Counted from the stretch's first letter, positions 54,323 to 63,512 are shown. The stretch is DNA of 64,000 nucleotides from Pseudomonadota bacterium (GCA_023390055.1 JAEWDP010000155.1:1-64000), one strand, 5' to 3'. Numbers and translations are program-made. The notes: generated by a model not told the origin, from the letters alone.

Positions 54323-55219
54323 ATGACACCTCGGGCGACCGGCCTTGCATTTGCACTAATGGCGGTAACCGTCTTTTCCATACAGGACGGCATCTCCAAG
54401 CATCTGGCGGACAATTACCCTCCCATCTTCATCACGATGATCCGTTACTGGGCGTTCGCCCTGTTTGCGCTGGCCATTGCCAGTCGCGCACCGGGCGGCA
54501 TCAAGAGGGTAGCCACAACGGCGCGTCCGGCATTGCAGATCTTTCGTGGCGTTCTTTTATCCGTGCAGATCGTTGTCGCGATCAGTTCCTTTGCCCTTGT
54601 CGGACTTGCACCAACTCTTGCCATCTTCCAATCCGCTCCGCTGATCGTTGCCCTGCTTTCCATGCCGTTGCTTGGCGAACGGGTCGGTTGGCGCCGATGG
54701 ACAGCGATCAGCATAGGCTTTTTCGGCGTCCTCATGATCTTGAAGCCCGAAACAGGTGGTTTTGACATCAGCCTCCTCCTGCCACTTGGTGCAGCGGTCC
54801 TCTACAGCCTCTATTCAATTACCACCCGACTTGCCAGCCGCACCGACACCGCAATGACAAGCTTCTTCTATTCAGGGGTTGCCGGCGTGGTCATGATATC
54901 GCTTATCGGCCCCTTCTACTGGACCGAATTTCAGGGCAATGACATCTACTGGATGCTGTCACTTTGCGTATCAGGGGTCGTCGGACATTACCTGCTGATT
55001 TGCGCGTTCGACTACATCGACGCCGTCATCGTGCAGTCGATGTCCTATATCCAGCTGGTGTTCGTGACACTGATCGGCGTCTTCGTGTATGGCGAGATCC
55101 TTGGCGTCAACATGATCGTCGGATCGGTGATCGTCGTCGGTGCCGGGCTCTTCACCATTTACCGCGAGGCTCTTGCCGGTCGCAAGGCCGTTGCAATCGA
55201 ACCTGCGGGCGAGATCTGA
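54323..55219 (+). CDS. EamA family DMT transporter
   Basis: Drug/metabolite transporter of 298 residues with ten helices in two EamA repeats. The first repeat begins ATGLAFALMAVTVFSIQDGISK. The substrate is not known. The start MTPRATG is chosen because AGGAAA lies upstream and the earlier frame is hydrophilic and unlike the family. It is on the plus strand between the MOSC and MFS genes with over 100 bases on each side. Confidence 0.88.
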   Translation: MTPRATGLAFALMAVTVFSIQDGISKHLADNYPPIFITMIRYWAFALFALAIASRAPGGIKRVATTARPALQIFRGVLLSVQIVVAISSFALVGLAPTLAIFQSAPLIVALLSMPLLGERVGWRRWTAISIGFFGVLMILKPETGGFDISLLLPLGAAVLYSLYSITTRLASRTDTAMTSFFYSGVAGVVMISLIGPFYWTEFQGNDIYWMLSLCVSGVVGHYLLICAFDYIDAVIVQSMSYIQLVFVTLIGVFVYGEILGVNMIVGSVIVVGAGLFTIYREALAGRKAVAIEPAGEI

Positions 55220-55326
55220 TCGGCCGTATCAAATTGCGTTATGATTGGCCTGAACAAAACTGATTTTGGGAATGGCCAGACCAACGCTATACGTTCACCA
55301 ACGCGAAACCTTCGGAAATATTGCAG

Positions 55327-56556
55327 ATGACACTGGCTAGCAGCCGAACGCCCATGCCCTGGCTCATTATCATTGCCGGCTCCCTCATTGCGGTTTTGAC
55401 CTTCGGCCCCCGTTCTGCCATGGGCTTTTTCCAGCTCCCGATGCTTGCAGACACCGGCTGGGATCGTTCGACTTTCGGCCTTGCCATGGCACTTCAGAAT
55501 CTGAGCTGGGGGCTTGGGCAGCCAATCTTCGGCGCTCTTGCAGACAAATACGGCACCGGCCGCATGCTGGTCTTGTGCGGCCTGCTCTATGCAGCAGGGC
55601 TTGTCCTGATGTCCACCGGCACGTCCGTCACAGCACTGCATGTGGGAGGCGGTATCCTTGTCGGGCTGGCTGTCGCGGCCGGCTCCTTCGGCGTCATCCT
55701 GTCCGCCTTTGCCCGCAATGTCACACCTGAACAGCGATCGCTGGCATTCGGTATCGGTACCGCAGCCGGTTCGGCCGGCATGTTCTTGTTTGCGCCGCTG
55801 AGCCAAGGACTGATCTTTGCTTATGGATGGTCGGATGGTCTTGTCATCATGGGCGTGTTGATGCTTTTGGTGCCGCTTCTTGCCTATCCACTGCGCGGCA
55901 ACGCCACCTCCGGCACCCAGTCACAAAACGCGTTCAAGCAGACGGTTGCAGAAGCACTGCGCGAGGCTCTGGCTCATCGCAGCTACCTGCTGCTCGTCAG
56001 TGGCTTCTTTGTCTGCGGCTTTCAGGTCGCATTCATCACGGCGCATTTTCCGGCCTATCTCGGCGATATCGGGATCGACGCAGGCTACGCGGTCATCGCG
56101 ATGGCACTGATCGGTTTTTTCAACATCATCGGTTCTCTCGCCGCAGGCTATATCGGCCAGCATTATTCGAAGCCGTTCTTCCTCGCCTATATCTATATCG
56201 CACGCTCGATCACGGTCGCGGCCTTCCTGCTCATGCCGCAGTCGCCATTATCCGTCATCATCTTTTCGGTGGTGATGGGGCTGTTATGGCTTTCCACCGT
56301 ACCGCCAACCAATGCCCTCGTGGCCATCATGTTCGGCACCCGCCACCTCGGCATGCTTGGGGGCGTGGTTTTCCTGTCTCACCAGATAGGCTCGTTCCTC
56401 GGTGTCTGGATGGGTGGCTATCTCTACGACCGCTTCGGATCCTATGATGTCGTCTGGTGGCTGGGTGTTGCGCTCGGCATCTTTGCCGCCATCGTCCACT
56501 GGCCGATCCGCGAAAGTGCCGTGGAGCGCCCAACGGCTGGCGCACTTGCCACCTGA
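55327..56556 (+). CDS. MFS transporter
   Basis: Major facilitator of 409 residues with 12 predicted helices. Typical segments are FGALADKYGTGRMLVLCGL (loop 2-3, with the MFS motif) and the VPPTNALVAIMFGTRHLGML segment in the second half. Relatives include monocarboxylate and oxalate-formate exchangers, but the substrate is unclear. ATG 55327 is favoured over the TTG at 55321. Its TGA abuts the recO stop with no base in between. Confidence 0.9.
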   Translation: MTLASSRTPMPWLIIIAGSLIAVLTFGPRSAMGFFQLPMLADTGWDRSTFGLAMALQNLSWGLGQPIFGALADKYGTGRMLVLCGLLYAAGLVLMSTGTSVTALHVGGGILVGLAVAAGSFGVILSAFARNVTPEQRSLAFGIGTAAGSAGMFLFAPLSQGLIFAYGWSDGLVIMGVLMLLVPLLAYPLRGNATSGTQSQNAFKQTVAEALREALAHRSYLLLVSGFFVCGFQVAFITAHFPAYLGDIGIDAGYAVIAMALIGFFNIIGSLAAGYIGQHYSKPFFLAYIYIARSITVAAFLLMPQSPLSVIIFSVVMGLLWLSTVPPTNALVAIMFGTRHLGMLGGVVFLSHQIGSFLGVWMGGYLYDRFGSYDVVWWLGVALGIFAAIVHWPIRESAVERPTAGALAT

Positions 56557-57312
56557 TCAGCTCTGCCCGCTTGCCGGCCTGTCGCGCGTCAGAGCCTTGA
56601 GTGCTGCCTGGATAAAACCTTCCCTGGCGGTATTTTCGACAATCCCCCGCGGCTCATAGATATGGCGGTGCAGGAAAAATCCGGTGAGCCTGAAGGCTGA
56701 TGCCAGGCCTTCGGCGTCTGCCGCCAGTCTTTCCCCTTCATGAAGAAAGGCTGGCAAAGCGAGCAGTCGATCGGCATAGGGAGCACCGGCCTGTCTGGAG
56801 ACTGCACGGCCGGATTTTGGAGAAACATAGTGCAGGTCCTCACGTGTCCCGGTGGCCGCACATTCGCTCAGATCGATCCCGTATCCGAGATCGTTCAAGA
56901 TTGCGAGTTCGAAACGGATGAAGAGTTCACCGGCATCGGCCGGATCATCCATCGTCTCGAGAATGACCTCCAGGGCGTCATAGAGATGCGGATGGGGGTC
57001 GCGCTCGGGTAAAAGGCGCAATAATGCACCCATGGCCTGAACCCCGTAGACGGACGTCGCCTGCTCCATCAAGCGGGCAGCCCGCAATTGCAGTGGCTCC
57101 AGCCTGAATTCACCGAGATGCTCGTCAAGGCGTGCCCGCCAGACCGCCTCGACCCGGTTTCCCGGTTGAAGAACAGGTTGCATCGTGCGGGAGCGACCGG
57201 ATCTGACAAGTCCAAGATGGCGGCCGCGTGTCCGGGTCATCACCTCGGCAATGACACTGCGCTCGCCGTGACGCTTCACACCTATGATGATTGCCTCGTC
57301 CTGCCACTGCAT
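56557..57312 (-). CDS. recO: DNA repair protein RecO
   Basis: RecO loads RecA onto SSB-coated DNA with RecR in the RecF pathway. The 251-residue protein has the N-terminal OB fold (WQDEAIIIGVKRHGERSVIAEVMTR; first part only shown by residues 3-20) and a helical C-terminal domain. It follows era in gene order on the minus strand but is 517 bases away, with one plus-strand unknown gene in between. Its stop directly abuts the MFS stop. Confidence 0.93.
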   Translation of the reverse strand: MQWQDEAIIIGVKRHGERSVIAEVMTRTRGRHLGLVRSGRSRTMQPVLQPGNRVEAVWRARLDEHLGEFRLEPLQLRAARLMEQATSVYGVQAMGALLRLLPERDPHPHLYDALEVILETMDDPADAGELFIRFELAILNDLGYGIDLSECAATGTREDLHYVSPKSGRAVSRQAGAPYADRLLALPAFLHEGERLAADAEGLASAFRLTGFFLHRHIYEPRGIVENTAREGFIQAALKALTRDRPASGQS

Positions 57313-57460
57313 CTTATTTTCAACTGCTTCTCGATCTCATTCAACATTAGCTGATAAGTGCCTGTGGCAGAATCGCTTTTTTCCGACTGTAATCGACTGC
57401 GGTACGGAACAAATTGCCGTTTAATCGAATTTCCATCCTGTTCAGGCACAGGGTGGCTCC

Positions 57461-57826
57461 ATGAAATATGTTCCGCTTATCCTCCTTCTCACCGCCTCGC
57501 CGGCACTTTCCCAGTCCCCCGAACTGGAAAAGGCCTGCATCTCCGTTGCGCAGAAATTCCTTCTCGTACCGGCGATCGCGACCGGGGTCGTGCAGTCCTT
57601 TCCCGAACTCGACCCACCAGGCGCGCCTCTGACATTTTCCACGCGCGATGACGCCAAGGCGAGTGATTTCACCAACGAGATCGAATGCGAGTTCAAGAAC
57701 GCAACAGCGCCATTTGCCCTCTTCCGTTTTTGCATCTCCGGAACATGCTATTCCGAAAAGGAAGAGGACTTGGAAAACCGCCGACGCTTCCTGGAGGTCC
57801 AGGCGCTGATGGCGCGGGAAAGCTGA
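57461..57826 (+). CDS. predicted secreted protein of unknown function, 121 residues
   Basis: Short protein with a signal peptide (MKYVPLILLLTASPALSQ, cleaved near residue 18). The mature part has four Cys (in KACISVAQ, IECEFKN, FRFCISGTC), which may form two disulfides in the periplasm. I do not recognise it. GGGTGGC precedes the ATG. It lies between recO and era on the opposite strand, and its stop is three bases from the era stop. Confidence 0.72.
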   Translation: MKYVPLILLLTASPALSQSPELEKACISVAQKFLLVPAIATGVVQSFPELDPPGAPLTFSTRDDAKASDFTNEIECEFKNATAPFALFRFCISGTCYSEKEEDLENRRRFLEVQALMARES

Positions 57827-57829
57827 ACC

Positions 57830-58768
57830 TCAGCCTTTTGGAAATTCGAGCCCGATTTCGCGGAAGCGTGCCGGATCATCTCCCCAGTTTTCACGCACTT
57901 TCACGAAGAGAAACAGGTGAACGGGCTGTTCCAGGATCTCGGATATTTCCTTGCGTGCCGCCGTGGAAATGGACTTGATGGCTTCGCCACCCTTGCCAAG
58001 GGCGATCTTCTTTTGACTTTCGCGCTCGACATAGATCACCTGTTCGATGCGGACAGAACCATCCTTGCGCTCTTCCCACTTTTCGGTCTCCACATGGGAG
58101 GCATAGGGGAGCTCCTGGTGAAGGCGCAAGAAGAGCTTCTCGCGCGTGATCTCGGCCGCCAGCTGGCGCATCGGCAGATCAGAAATCTGATCTTCCGGAT
58201 AGTACCACGGCCCTTGCGGCAGCCGTTTTGCAAGATAATTCATCAGATCGTCACAACCGGAACCGGTTGTCGCCGACACCATGAACGTCTCCTCGAAGGC
58301 GACTGCCTCGTTGGCCAGTGAAGCCAGCTTCAGGAGATCTTCATGCTTTACCCGGTCAATCTTGTTCAGGACCAGGATCTTCGGCTGCTTGACATCCTTC
58401 AAGCCTTCAAGGATTGCTTCGGCATCGCCTCTAAGGCCACGCTCGCTGTCGATCAGCAGCATGATGAGGTCGGCGTCCCTGGCACCACCCCAGGCCGATG
58501 TCACCATTGCCCGATCGAGCCTGCGCCGCGGCTTGAAGATGCCCGGCGTGTCCATGAACACGACCTGTGCATTGTCACGAATGACAATGCCGCGGACAAT
58601 CGCCCGTGTCGTTTGCACCTTGTGGCTGACAATCGACACCTTCGCACCGACGAGACGGTTCAAAAGCGTCGACTTGCCTGCATTGGTCGGACCTATAAGG
58701 GCCACGAATCCGGATCGGGTCGCAGCGTCCTCGGTCTCGGCAGCTGTCATCTTGTCATTGTCTGTCAT
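57830..58768 (-). CDS. era: GTPase Era
   Basis: Era is an essential GTPase that binds the 3' end of 16S rRNA during small-subunit assembly. The 312-residue protein has G1 GPTNAGKS (26-33), G3 DTPG, G4 NKID and a C-terminal KH domain with the GKGGEAIKSI loop. ATG 58768 is favoured; a TTG four codons upstream lies inside the end of rnc. The gap to the rnc stop is 8 bases, in keeping with the conserved lepB-rnc-era cluster. Confidence 0.97.
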   Translation of the reverse strand: MTDNDKMTAAETEDAATRSGFVALIGPTNAGKSTLLNRLVGAKVSIVSHKVQTTRAIVRGIVIRDNAQVVFMDTPGIFKPRRRLDRAMVTSAWGGARDADLIMLLIDSERGLRGDAEAILEGLKDVKQPKILVLNKIDRVKHEDLLKLASLANEAVAFEETFMVSATTGSGCDDLMNYLAKRLPQGPWYYPEDQISDLPMRQLAAEITREKLFLRLHQELPYASHVETEKWEERKDGSVRIEQVIYVERESQKKIALGKGGEAIKSISTAARKEISEILEQPVHLFLFVKVRENWGDDPARFREIGLEFPKG

Positions 58769-58776
58769 GGTTCCAA

Positions 58777-59493
58777 TCAACTTTCAGCAGAACTCTTCTG
58801 CCATATGCCTTCGCGTTCAAGCATTTTTGTCGCAGCCACCTGTTCGGCGCTGCGTTTTGATCGTTCAACACCGGTTTCCGGGGCCACACCCTTCACGTCC
58901 ACGGTCACGGTAAAGCGCGGGTCGTGATCCGGACCTGTCCGCTCGTCGACCCGATAGGTCGGCGTCAGACCGAATTTTGCATGCGCCCACTCTTGCAATT
59001 CGGTCTTGGCGTCGCGGCGCGCGCCATCGGCGCGGCTCGCACGCGCTTGCCAGTGGCGCAGAATGAATGCACGGGCAGGTTCCAGTCCAGCGTCGAGATA
59101 GATTGCCGCAATCAGGCTTTCGACCACGTCCGCACGAACATTCAGCATCCGCTTTCCGGTGAGTGTCTTCACGTCCGTGCCGGTACGGATGAAGCGATGG
59201 AGCCCAAGCTCGTCTGCAATCGCGGCACAGCTTTCTGCACTCACCAGTTGGTTGAGGCGAACGGAAAGCTCCCCTTCCGACGCCGTCCGGAACGTTGTGA
59301 AAAGCAGCTCGGCGACACAAAGGCCAAGTACCCGGTCGCCCAGAAATTCGAGGCGCTCGTAATTGGCACTTTTTTCCGATCCGGCACTGGCATGTGTAAG
59401 GGCGCGATCCAACCACTTGATATCGGCGAATTCGTGTCCGAGCAGCTCTTCAAGCTTTGACCTGTCGGATGCCGATAGCGACCTTGCCTTCAT
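58777..59493 (-). CDS. rnc: ribonuclease III
   Basis: RNase III cleaves double-stranded RNA, including rRNA precursors. The 238-residue protein has the signature ERLEFLGDRVLG (46-57) in its catalytic domain, a second acidic patch with NVRADVVESLIAAIYLD, and a C-terminal dsRNA-binding domain (about 165-230, ending SAEQVAATKMLE). Its ATG directly follows the lepB stop with no gap. Confidence 0.97.
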   Translation of the reverse strand: MKARSLSASDRSKLEELLGHEFADIKWLDRALTHASAGSEKSANYERLEFLGDRVLGLCVAELLFTTFRTASEGELSVRLNQLVSAESCAAIADELGLHRFIRTGTDVKTLTGKRMLNVRADVVESLIAAIYLDAGLEPARAFILRHWQARASRADGARRDAKTELQEWAHAKFGLTPTYRVDERTGPDHDPRFTVTVDVKGVAPETGVERSKRSAEQVAATKMLEREGIWQKSSAES

Positions 59494-60240
59494 TCAGTTC
59501 ACACTCTTGAAAATACGGTCCCAGCGCATGTTTGCCGGCCATTTCCAGAATTCACGGAAGGACGTGTCGTTTCCGACCGAAAAGAAGATGATGCTGGCAC
59601 GACCAACCAGGTTCTCTGCCGGCACGAAACCGACATCGAAACGGCTGTCGAGCGAATTGTCACGATTGTCGCCCATGAAGAAATAATGGCCCTCGGGTAC
59701 GATGAATTCGCGCGTATTGTCGCCACGCGAGTTCGCCACCTGATCGAGCGTGTCAAAGCTGACATCATTGTCCAGCGTTTCGCGGTAGACCGGAACATCG
59801 GCACCCGGGTCAAGGCGATAGTCCGACGTGAAGGTTCCGTCCGCCTGCTTTGGAACAGGCTCGCCATTGATGAACAATATGCCATCCCTCACCTGGACGC
59901 GGTCGCCCGGAAGGCCGATGAGGCGCTTGATATAATCCACATCGGGATCGGTCGGCAGGCGGAAGACGACGACGTCGCCACGATCCGGCTCACTGCCAAA
60001 GATGCGTCCATCGAACAGGTCAGGTGAAAACGGCAATGAATATTTGGAATATCCGTAGCTGAACTTGTTGACGAAGATGTAGTCGCCGACAAGCAGCGTG
60101 GGCATCATCGAGCCCGATGGGATGGTAAAGGGCTGGAAGAAGACGGTGCGGATCACCATGGCCAGCAACAGGGCCTGAATGATGACCTTGACATTTTCCC
60201 AAAGGGCGCTCTCGTGCTTCTTCTCGGCTCTGTCGGACAC
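59494..60240 (-). CDS. lepB: signal peptidase I
   Basis: LepB removes signal peptides from exported preproteins. The 248-residue protein has one N-terminal membrane helix (about 16-36), catalytic Ser44 (PSGSMMPTL), Lys105 (YIKRLIGLPGD) and the box MGDNRDNSLDSR. The start is GTG; the ribosome-binding site is weak. It lies 78 bases after acpS and is immediately followed by rnc. Confidence 0.97.
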   Translation of the reverse strand: MSDRAEKKHESALWENVKVIIQALLLAMVIRTVFFQPFTIPSGSMMPTLLVGDYIFVNKFSYGYSKYSLPFSPDLFDGRIFGSEPDRGDVVVFRLPTDPDVDYIKRLIGLPGDRVQVRDGILFINGEPVPKQADGTFTSDYRLDPGADVPVYRETLDNDVSFDTLDQVANSRGDNTREFIVPEGHYFFMGDNRDNSLDSRFDVGFVPAENLVGRASIIFFSVGNDTSFREFWKWPANMRWDRIFKSVN

Positions 60241-60318
60241 TGGCGGTCTTTCTTTTAACTCAAATTTCGTGGATGGTCGTGGACTTCTCTATCGCCTTCG
60301 CCCCGCCGCGGCAATGGT

Positions 60319-60735
60319 TCAATCGCCTGTACCATCCGCGACATGACGCGCCTCGATCACCACAAAGGCCTGCGCATAGGGGTATTCGTCGGTAATGGTC
60401 ACATGGACCACCGGTCTATGGCCAGGCGGGATCAATTCTGCGAGACGGGCACCTGCGCCTCCGGTCAAAGCCATTGTCGGCTTTCCACCCGGCAGATTGA
60501 CGACACCCATATCTTTCCAGAAGACGCCTTGTGCAAGCCCGGTCCCAAGCGCCTTTGAACACGCCTCCTTGGCGGCAAAGCGTTTGGCGTAAGACGCCGC
60601 ACGGTTGCGCCGGCGATCCGACTTCGATCTTTCGATTTCGGTGAAACAGCGCTGTGTGAACCGCTCGCCAAATCGCTCGAGCGATCGCTCGATGCGGCGG
60701 ATATCGATCAAATCGCTGCCAAGGCCTATGATCAC
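60319..60735 (-). CDS. acpS: holo-[acyl-carrier-protein] synthase
   Basis: AcpS transfers 4'-phosphopantetheine from CoA to Ser37 of AcpP. The 138-residue enzyme has Asp8 (GSDLIDI) and Glu57 (RFAAKEA) as magnesium ligands. The start is GTG, with a perfect AGGAGG four bases upstream that is folded into a hairpin (60736-60758). It is upstream of lepB and downstream of a small DUF3563-like gene. Confidence 0.95.
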   Translation of the reverse strand: MIIGLGSDLIDIRRIERSLERFGERFTQRCFTEIERSKSDRRRNRAASYAKRFAAKEACSKALGTGLAQGVFWKDMGVVNLPGGKPTMALTGGAGARLAELIPPGHRPVVHVTITDEYPYAQAFVVIEARHVADGTGD

Positions 60736-60758
60736 GGTCCCTCCTTCCGGGAGGGTCC
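60736..60758 (-). promoter_or_regulatory. acpS: Hairpin covering the acpS ribosome-binding site
   Basis: In the minus-strand mRNA, GGACCCUCC pairs with GGAGGGACC around a CGGAA loop, with one A-A mismatch, ending next to the GTG start. The AGGAGG site lies in the loop end and 3' arm. Translation may depend on ribosome breathing, a helper protein or temperature; no ligand domain is seen. Confidence 0.5.
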
Positions 60759-60924
60759 CGGTCTATTCGGATGCGTCATGCCCTGAATTGAGCATTCGTG
60801 TCGCTCCAGTCAAGCACCAACAGCAGCCAATGCGCCACCAGCACCCCGGATTGGCCTGTTGAATATGGCCTGGCTACCCGGCTTTCAGGGTTGGGATAAT
60901 GATCACTTCCGGTCGATAGCCGCC

Positions 60925-61077
60925 TTAATACGACTTGCGGAACATTCCGCGGTCGATCTGGCGCTGACGATGTTCAAGATCGACACGGTCGACCGAACCA
61001 TTGAGGTATGCAATTTCGCGTTCCTGGATGGAGGGCGCGCGAAATGCGCGGGCAAGCTTCCTGACAGAACCAAACAT
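60925..61077 (-). CDS. small DUF3563-like protein, 50 residues
   Basis: Short gene encoding a 50-residue protein beginning MFGSVRKLARAF with a basic N-terminus, then the motif EIAYLNGSVDRVDLEHRQRQ, which resembles the rhizobial DUF3563 family (short proteins with a conserved Tyr-Leu-x-x-(A/S)-x-D-x-x-D-L-E-x-R-x-R-x-x-D-R-G). AAGGA lies ten bases upstream of the ATG. A longer frame upstream is not needed. The function is unknown. It lies between rsh and acpS, a place where pyrE occurs in some relatives. Confidence 0.7.
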   Translation of the reverse strand: MFGSVRKLARAFRAPSIQEREIAYLNGSVDRVDLEHRQRQIDRGMFRKSY

Positions 61078-61156
61078 CTTTGGTTTTCCTTCGTTCTCAA
61101 TTATTATTGCACTGCAACAATATAAGGTCCCCGCCGGCATTTTACCAACGCATGGG

Positions 61157-61197
61157 AAGCGGCCCTGCCTTGCTTGCAGAGCATGGCATGGCCGCTT
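61157..61197. other. Long hairpin between rsh and the DUF3563-like gene
   Basis: Bases 61157-61164 pair with 61190-61197, 61166-61169 with 61185-61188 and 61171-61174 with 61180-61183, giving 16 pairs with two mismatches and a 5-base loop. It starts 21 bases after the rsh stop on the minus strand. There is no U-tract, so it may stabilise or process the message rather than end it. Confidence 0.6.
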
Positions 61198-61218
61198 GAA
61201 GACCAAGAAATAGGCAAT

Positions 61219-63450
61219 TCAGTCGTAGAGACGCTTGACTGTCGATATGCAATCGAGCTCCTTCAATTGCGTGAGCAATTGATTGAGCTGACGAAGATCC
61301 CAGACCTCGACGTCGAGGACGATCTCGGAAAAATCAGTTGCAACGCGCCCCATTGCGAGATTTCGAATATTGATATCGAGCCCGGCAATTGCCTGCGCAA
61401 CCGTTGCCAGGGTACCGGGTTCATTCAGGCCGTTCATTACGATACGCGCCATGAAGCGGGACTTGTTGTCATCATCAAGATCCCAGCGCACATCGATCCA
61501 GCGTTCGGGCTGGTCATCGAAACGCTGAAGTGCCGGAGCCTGGATCGGATAGATGGTGATCCCGGCACCGTCCTGCATGATGCCGACAATACGATCACCC
61601 GGGACGGCACCACTTGGCGCGAACTTCACCTGCATGTTGCCGGAAAGGCCTCGGATCGGCAGTGGATCTGGACCCTGCGCCTCAAGGGTCCGGTGCTCGT
61701 TGGCACCGGTCGAACGGCCGGGCACACGAAACATCATTCCCGATGCGCTGCGGACATTGAACCAGCCTTCATCCGCCGACGGTTTCACCGTGACGCGTTC
61801 GTCCTTGTAGTCGGGGTAGACAGCGCGCATGACGTCAAGGGAAGACAGTTCCCCTCGCCCAACGGCTGCGATCGCATCTTCGACATCCTTTTGCCCGAGG
61901 CGATGGAGCCCGGGCTTGAGGCTTTCCCGGGAAAACTCCTTACCGGCGCGCTCGAAGGTGCGCTCCAGAATGCGATATCCCAGACCGGAATACTGCTTGC
62001 GGATCGCCATGCGGGTTGCGCGGCGGATGGCCGCGCGCGCCTTTCCCGTCACCACGATTTCTTCCCAGGCTGCCGGCGGCACCTGCACGCCTGAGCGGAT
62101 GATCTCCACCTCGTCACCATTGTTGAGACGGGTCACGAGCGGCATGATGCGGCCATTGATCTTGGCACCAACGGTCGTATCGCCGATATTGGTATGGACC
62201 GCATAGGCAAAGTCGATTGGTGTTGCGCCGCGTGGCAGGGCGATCAGCTTGCCCTTCGGCGTAAAACAGAAGACCTGGTCCTGGAACAGTTCAAGCTTGG
62301 TGTGCTCCAGAAACTCTTCCGGATTGTCGCCTTCCGACAGCGCCTCGATCGTATGGCGCAACCAGGAATAGGCATTGGATTCCTTTGACAGGAGGTCTTC
62401 GCCGTCATTCTTCTCGCCATCCTTGTAGAGCGCATGGGCAGCGATCCCGTATTCGGCGATTTCATGCATATGCTGCGTGCGGATCTGCAATTCGATACGC
62501 TGACGCGAGGGGCCGACAATGGTGGTATGGATGGAACGGTAATCGTTCTGCTTTGGCGTGGAGACATAGTCCTTGAAGCGGCCCGGCACGACACGCCAGC
62601 GGGTATGGACAATTCCAAGCGCGCGGTAGCATGACGGGATATCCCCGACAATGATGCGAAATCCATAGACGTCCGACAATTGCTCGAACGAAAGCGACTT
62701 GGACTGCATCTTGCGGAAGACGGAATAGGGTTTTTTCTGACGCCCGGTGACAATGGCGTCGATCAGGCCGTTCGCGACCAGGAGATCGCGCAGTTCGTCC
62801 TCGATTTTTGTAATCAGCCCCTCATTGCGCGCAGACAGTTCCGCCAGCCGAAGGGTCACGGTCTCGTAGGCCTCGGGATTAAGATAGCGGAACGACAGGT
62901 CTTCCAACTCGTCGCGCATGTCCTGCATGCCCATGCGGCCGGCAAGCGGCGCATAGATGTCCATTGTCTCTTCGGAAATGCGCGCCCGCTTTTCCGGATT
63001 CATGTGCTCAAGCGTGCGCATGTTGTGCAGGCGATCGGCAAGCTTGACCAGAAGGACGCGCACATCATCGGAAATCGCCAGCAGGAGCTTGCGGAGATTT
63101 TCAGCCTGCTTTGCCTTTTTGGTAACGAGATCCAGCCGCTTGAGCTTGGTCAGTCCTTCAACGAGACGACCGATATCTTCACCAAAGAGTTCATCGATTT
63201 CAGCGCGTGTCGCCGTTGTGTCTTCGATCGTGTCGTGGAGAAGAGCAACCGCGATCGTTGACTCGTCGAGACGCATGTCGGTCAAGATGGCGGCAACTTC
63301 CAGCGGATGCGAAATGTACGGGTCGCCGCTGGCGCGCTTCTGCTGTCCATGCTTTTGCATCGCATAGACATAAGCCTTGTTGAGGAGTGCTTCATTGGCA
63401 TCAGGCTTATATTTCTGAACCCGTTCAACAAGTTCATATTGCCGCATCAT
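61219..63450 (-). CDS. rsh: bifunctional (p)ppGpp synthetase/hydrolase
   Basis: Single RelA/SpoT homologue of alphaproteobacteria, about 743 residues. It has an N-terminal HD hydrolase domain (His48, His72-Asp73), the synthetase domain with RFKD (291-294, the form linked to bifunctional enzymes) and ELQIRT, then TGS (about 385-450) and C-terminal ACT domains. The start MMRQYELVERVQ is chosen by family length over an upstream in-frame codon. The gene is separated from rpoZ by a terminator. Confidence 0.97.
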   Translation of the reverse strand: MMRQYELVERVQKYKPDANEALLNKAYVYAMQKHGQQKRASGDPYISHPLEVAAILTDMRLDESTIAVALLHDTIEDTTATRAEIDELFGEDIGRLVEGLTKLKRLDLVTKKAKQAENLRKLLLAISDDVRVLLVKLADRLHNMRTLEHMNPEKRARISEETMDIYAPLAGRMGMQDMRDELEDLSFRYLNPEAYETVTLRLAELSARNEGLITKIEDELRDLLVANGLIDAIVTGRQKKPYSVFRKMQSKSLSFEQLSDVYGFRIIVGDIPSCYRALGIVHTRWRVVPGRFKDYVSTPKQNDYRSIHTTIVGPSRQRIELQIRTQHMHEIAEYGIAAHALYKDGEKNDGEDLLSKESNAYSWLRHTIEALSEGDNPEEFLEHTKLELFQDQVFCFTPKGKLIALPRGATPIDFAYAVHTNIGDTTVGAKINGRIMPLVTRLNNGDEVEIIRSGVQVPPAAWEEIVVTGKARAAIRRATRMAIRKQYSGLGYRILERTFERAGKEFSRESLKPGLHRLGQKDVEDAIAAVGRGELSSLDVMRAVYPDYKDERVTVKPSADEGWFNVRSASGMMFRVPGRSTGANEHRTLEAQGPDPLPIRGLSGNMQVKFAPSGAVPGDRIVGIMQDGAGITIYPIQAPALQRFDDQPERWIDVRWDLDDDNKSRFMARIVMNGLNEPGTLATVAQAIAGLDINIRNLAMGRVATDFSEIVLDVEVWDLRQLNQLLTQLKELDCISTVKRLYD

Positions 63451-63478
63451 GCCGAAGGTGATCCTTGCTCTTGAAAAC

Positions 63479-63512
63479 AAAAAAGGCGCGCCAGTTGCTG
63501 ACTGGCGCCGCC
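63479..63512 (-). terminator. Rho-independent terminator of rpoZ
   Basis: In the minus-strand direction GGCGGCGCCAGT pairs with ACTGGCGCGCC (11 pairs with a single bulged G, loop CAGCA), followed by TTTTTT and GTTTT. It lies 42 bases after the rpoZ stop and ends about 28 bases before the rsh start, so rsh must have read-through or its own promoter. Confidence 0.9.

Noticed and set aside
61174..62094. 306-codon plus-strand frame opposite rsh.
   Set aside because: Antisense shadow of the rsh C-terminal region without a ribosome-binding site.
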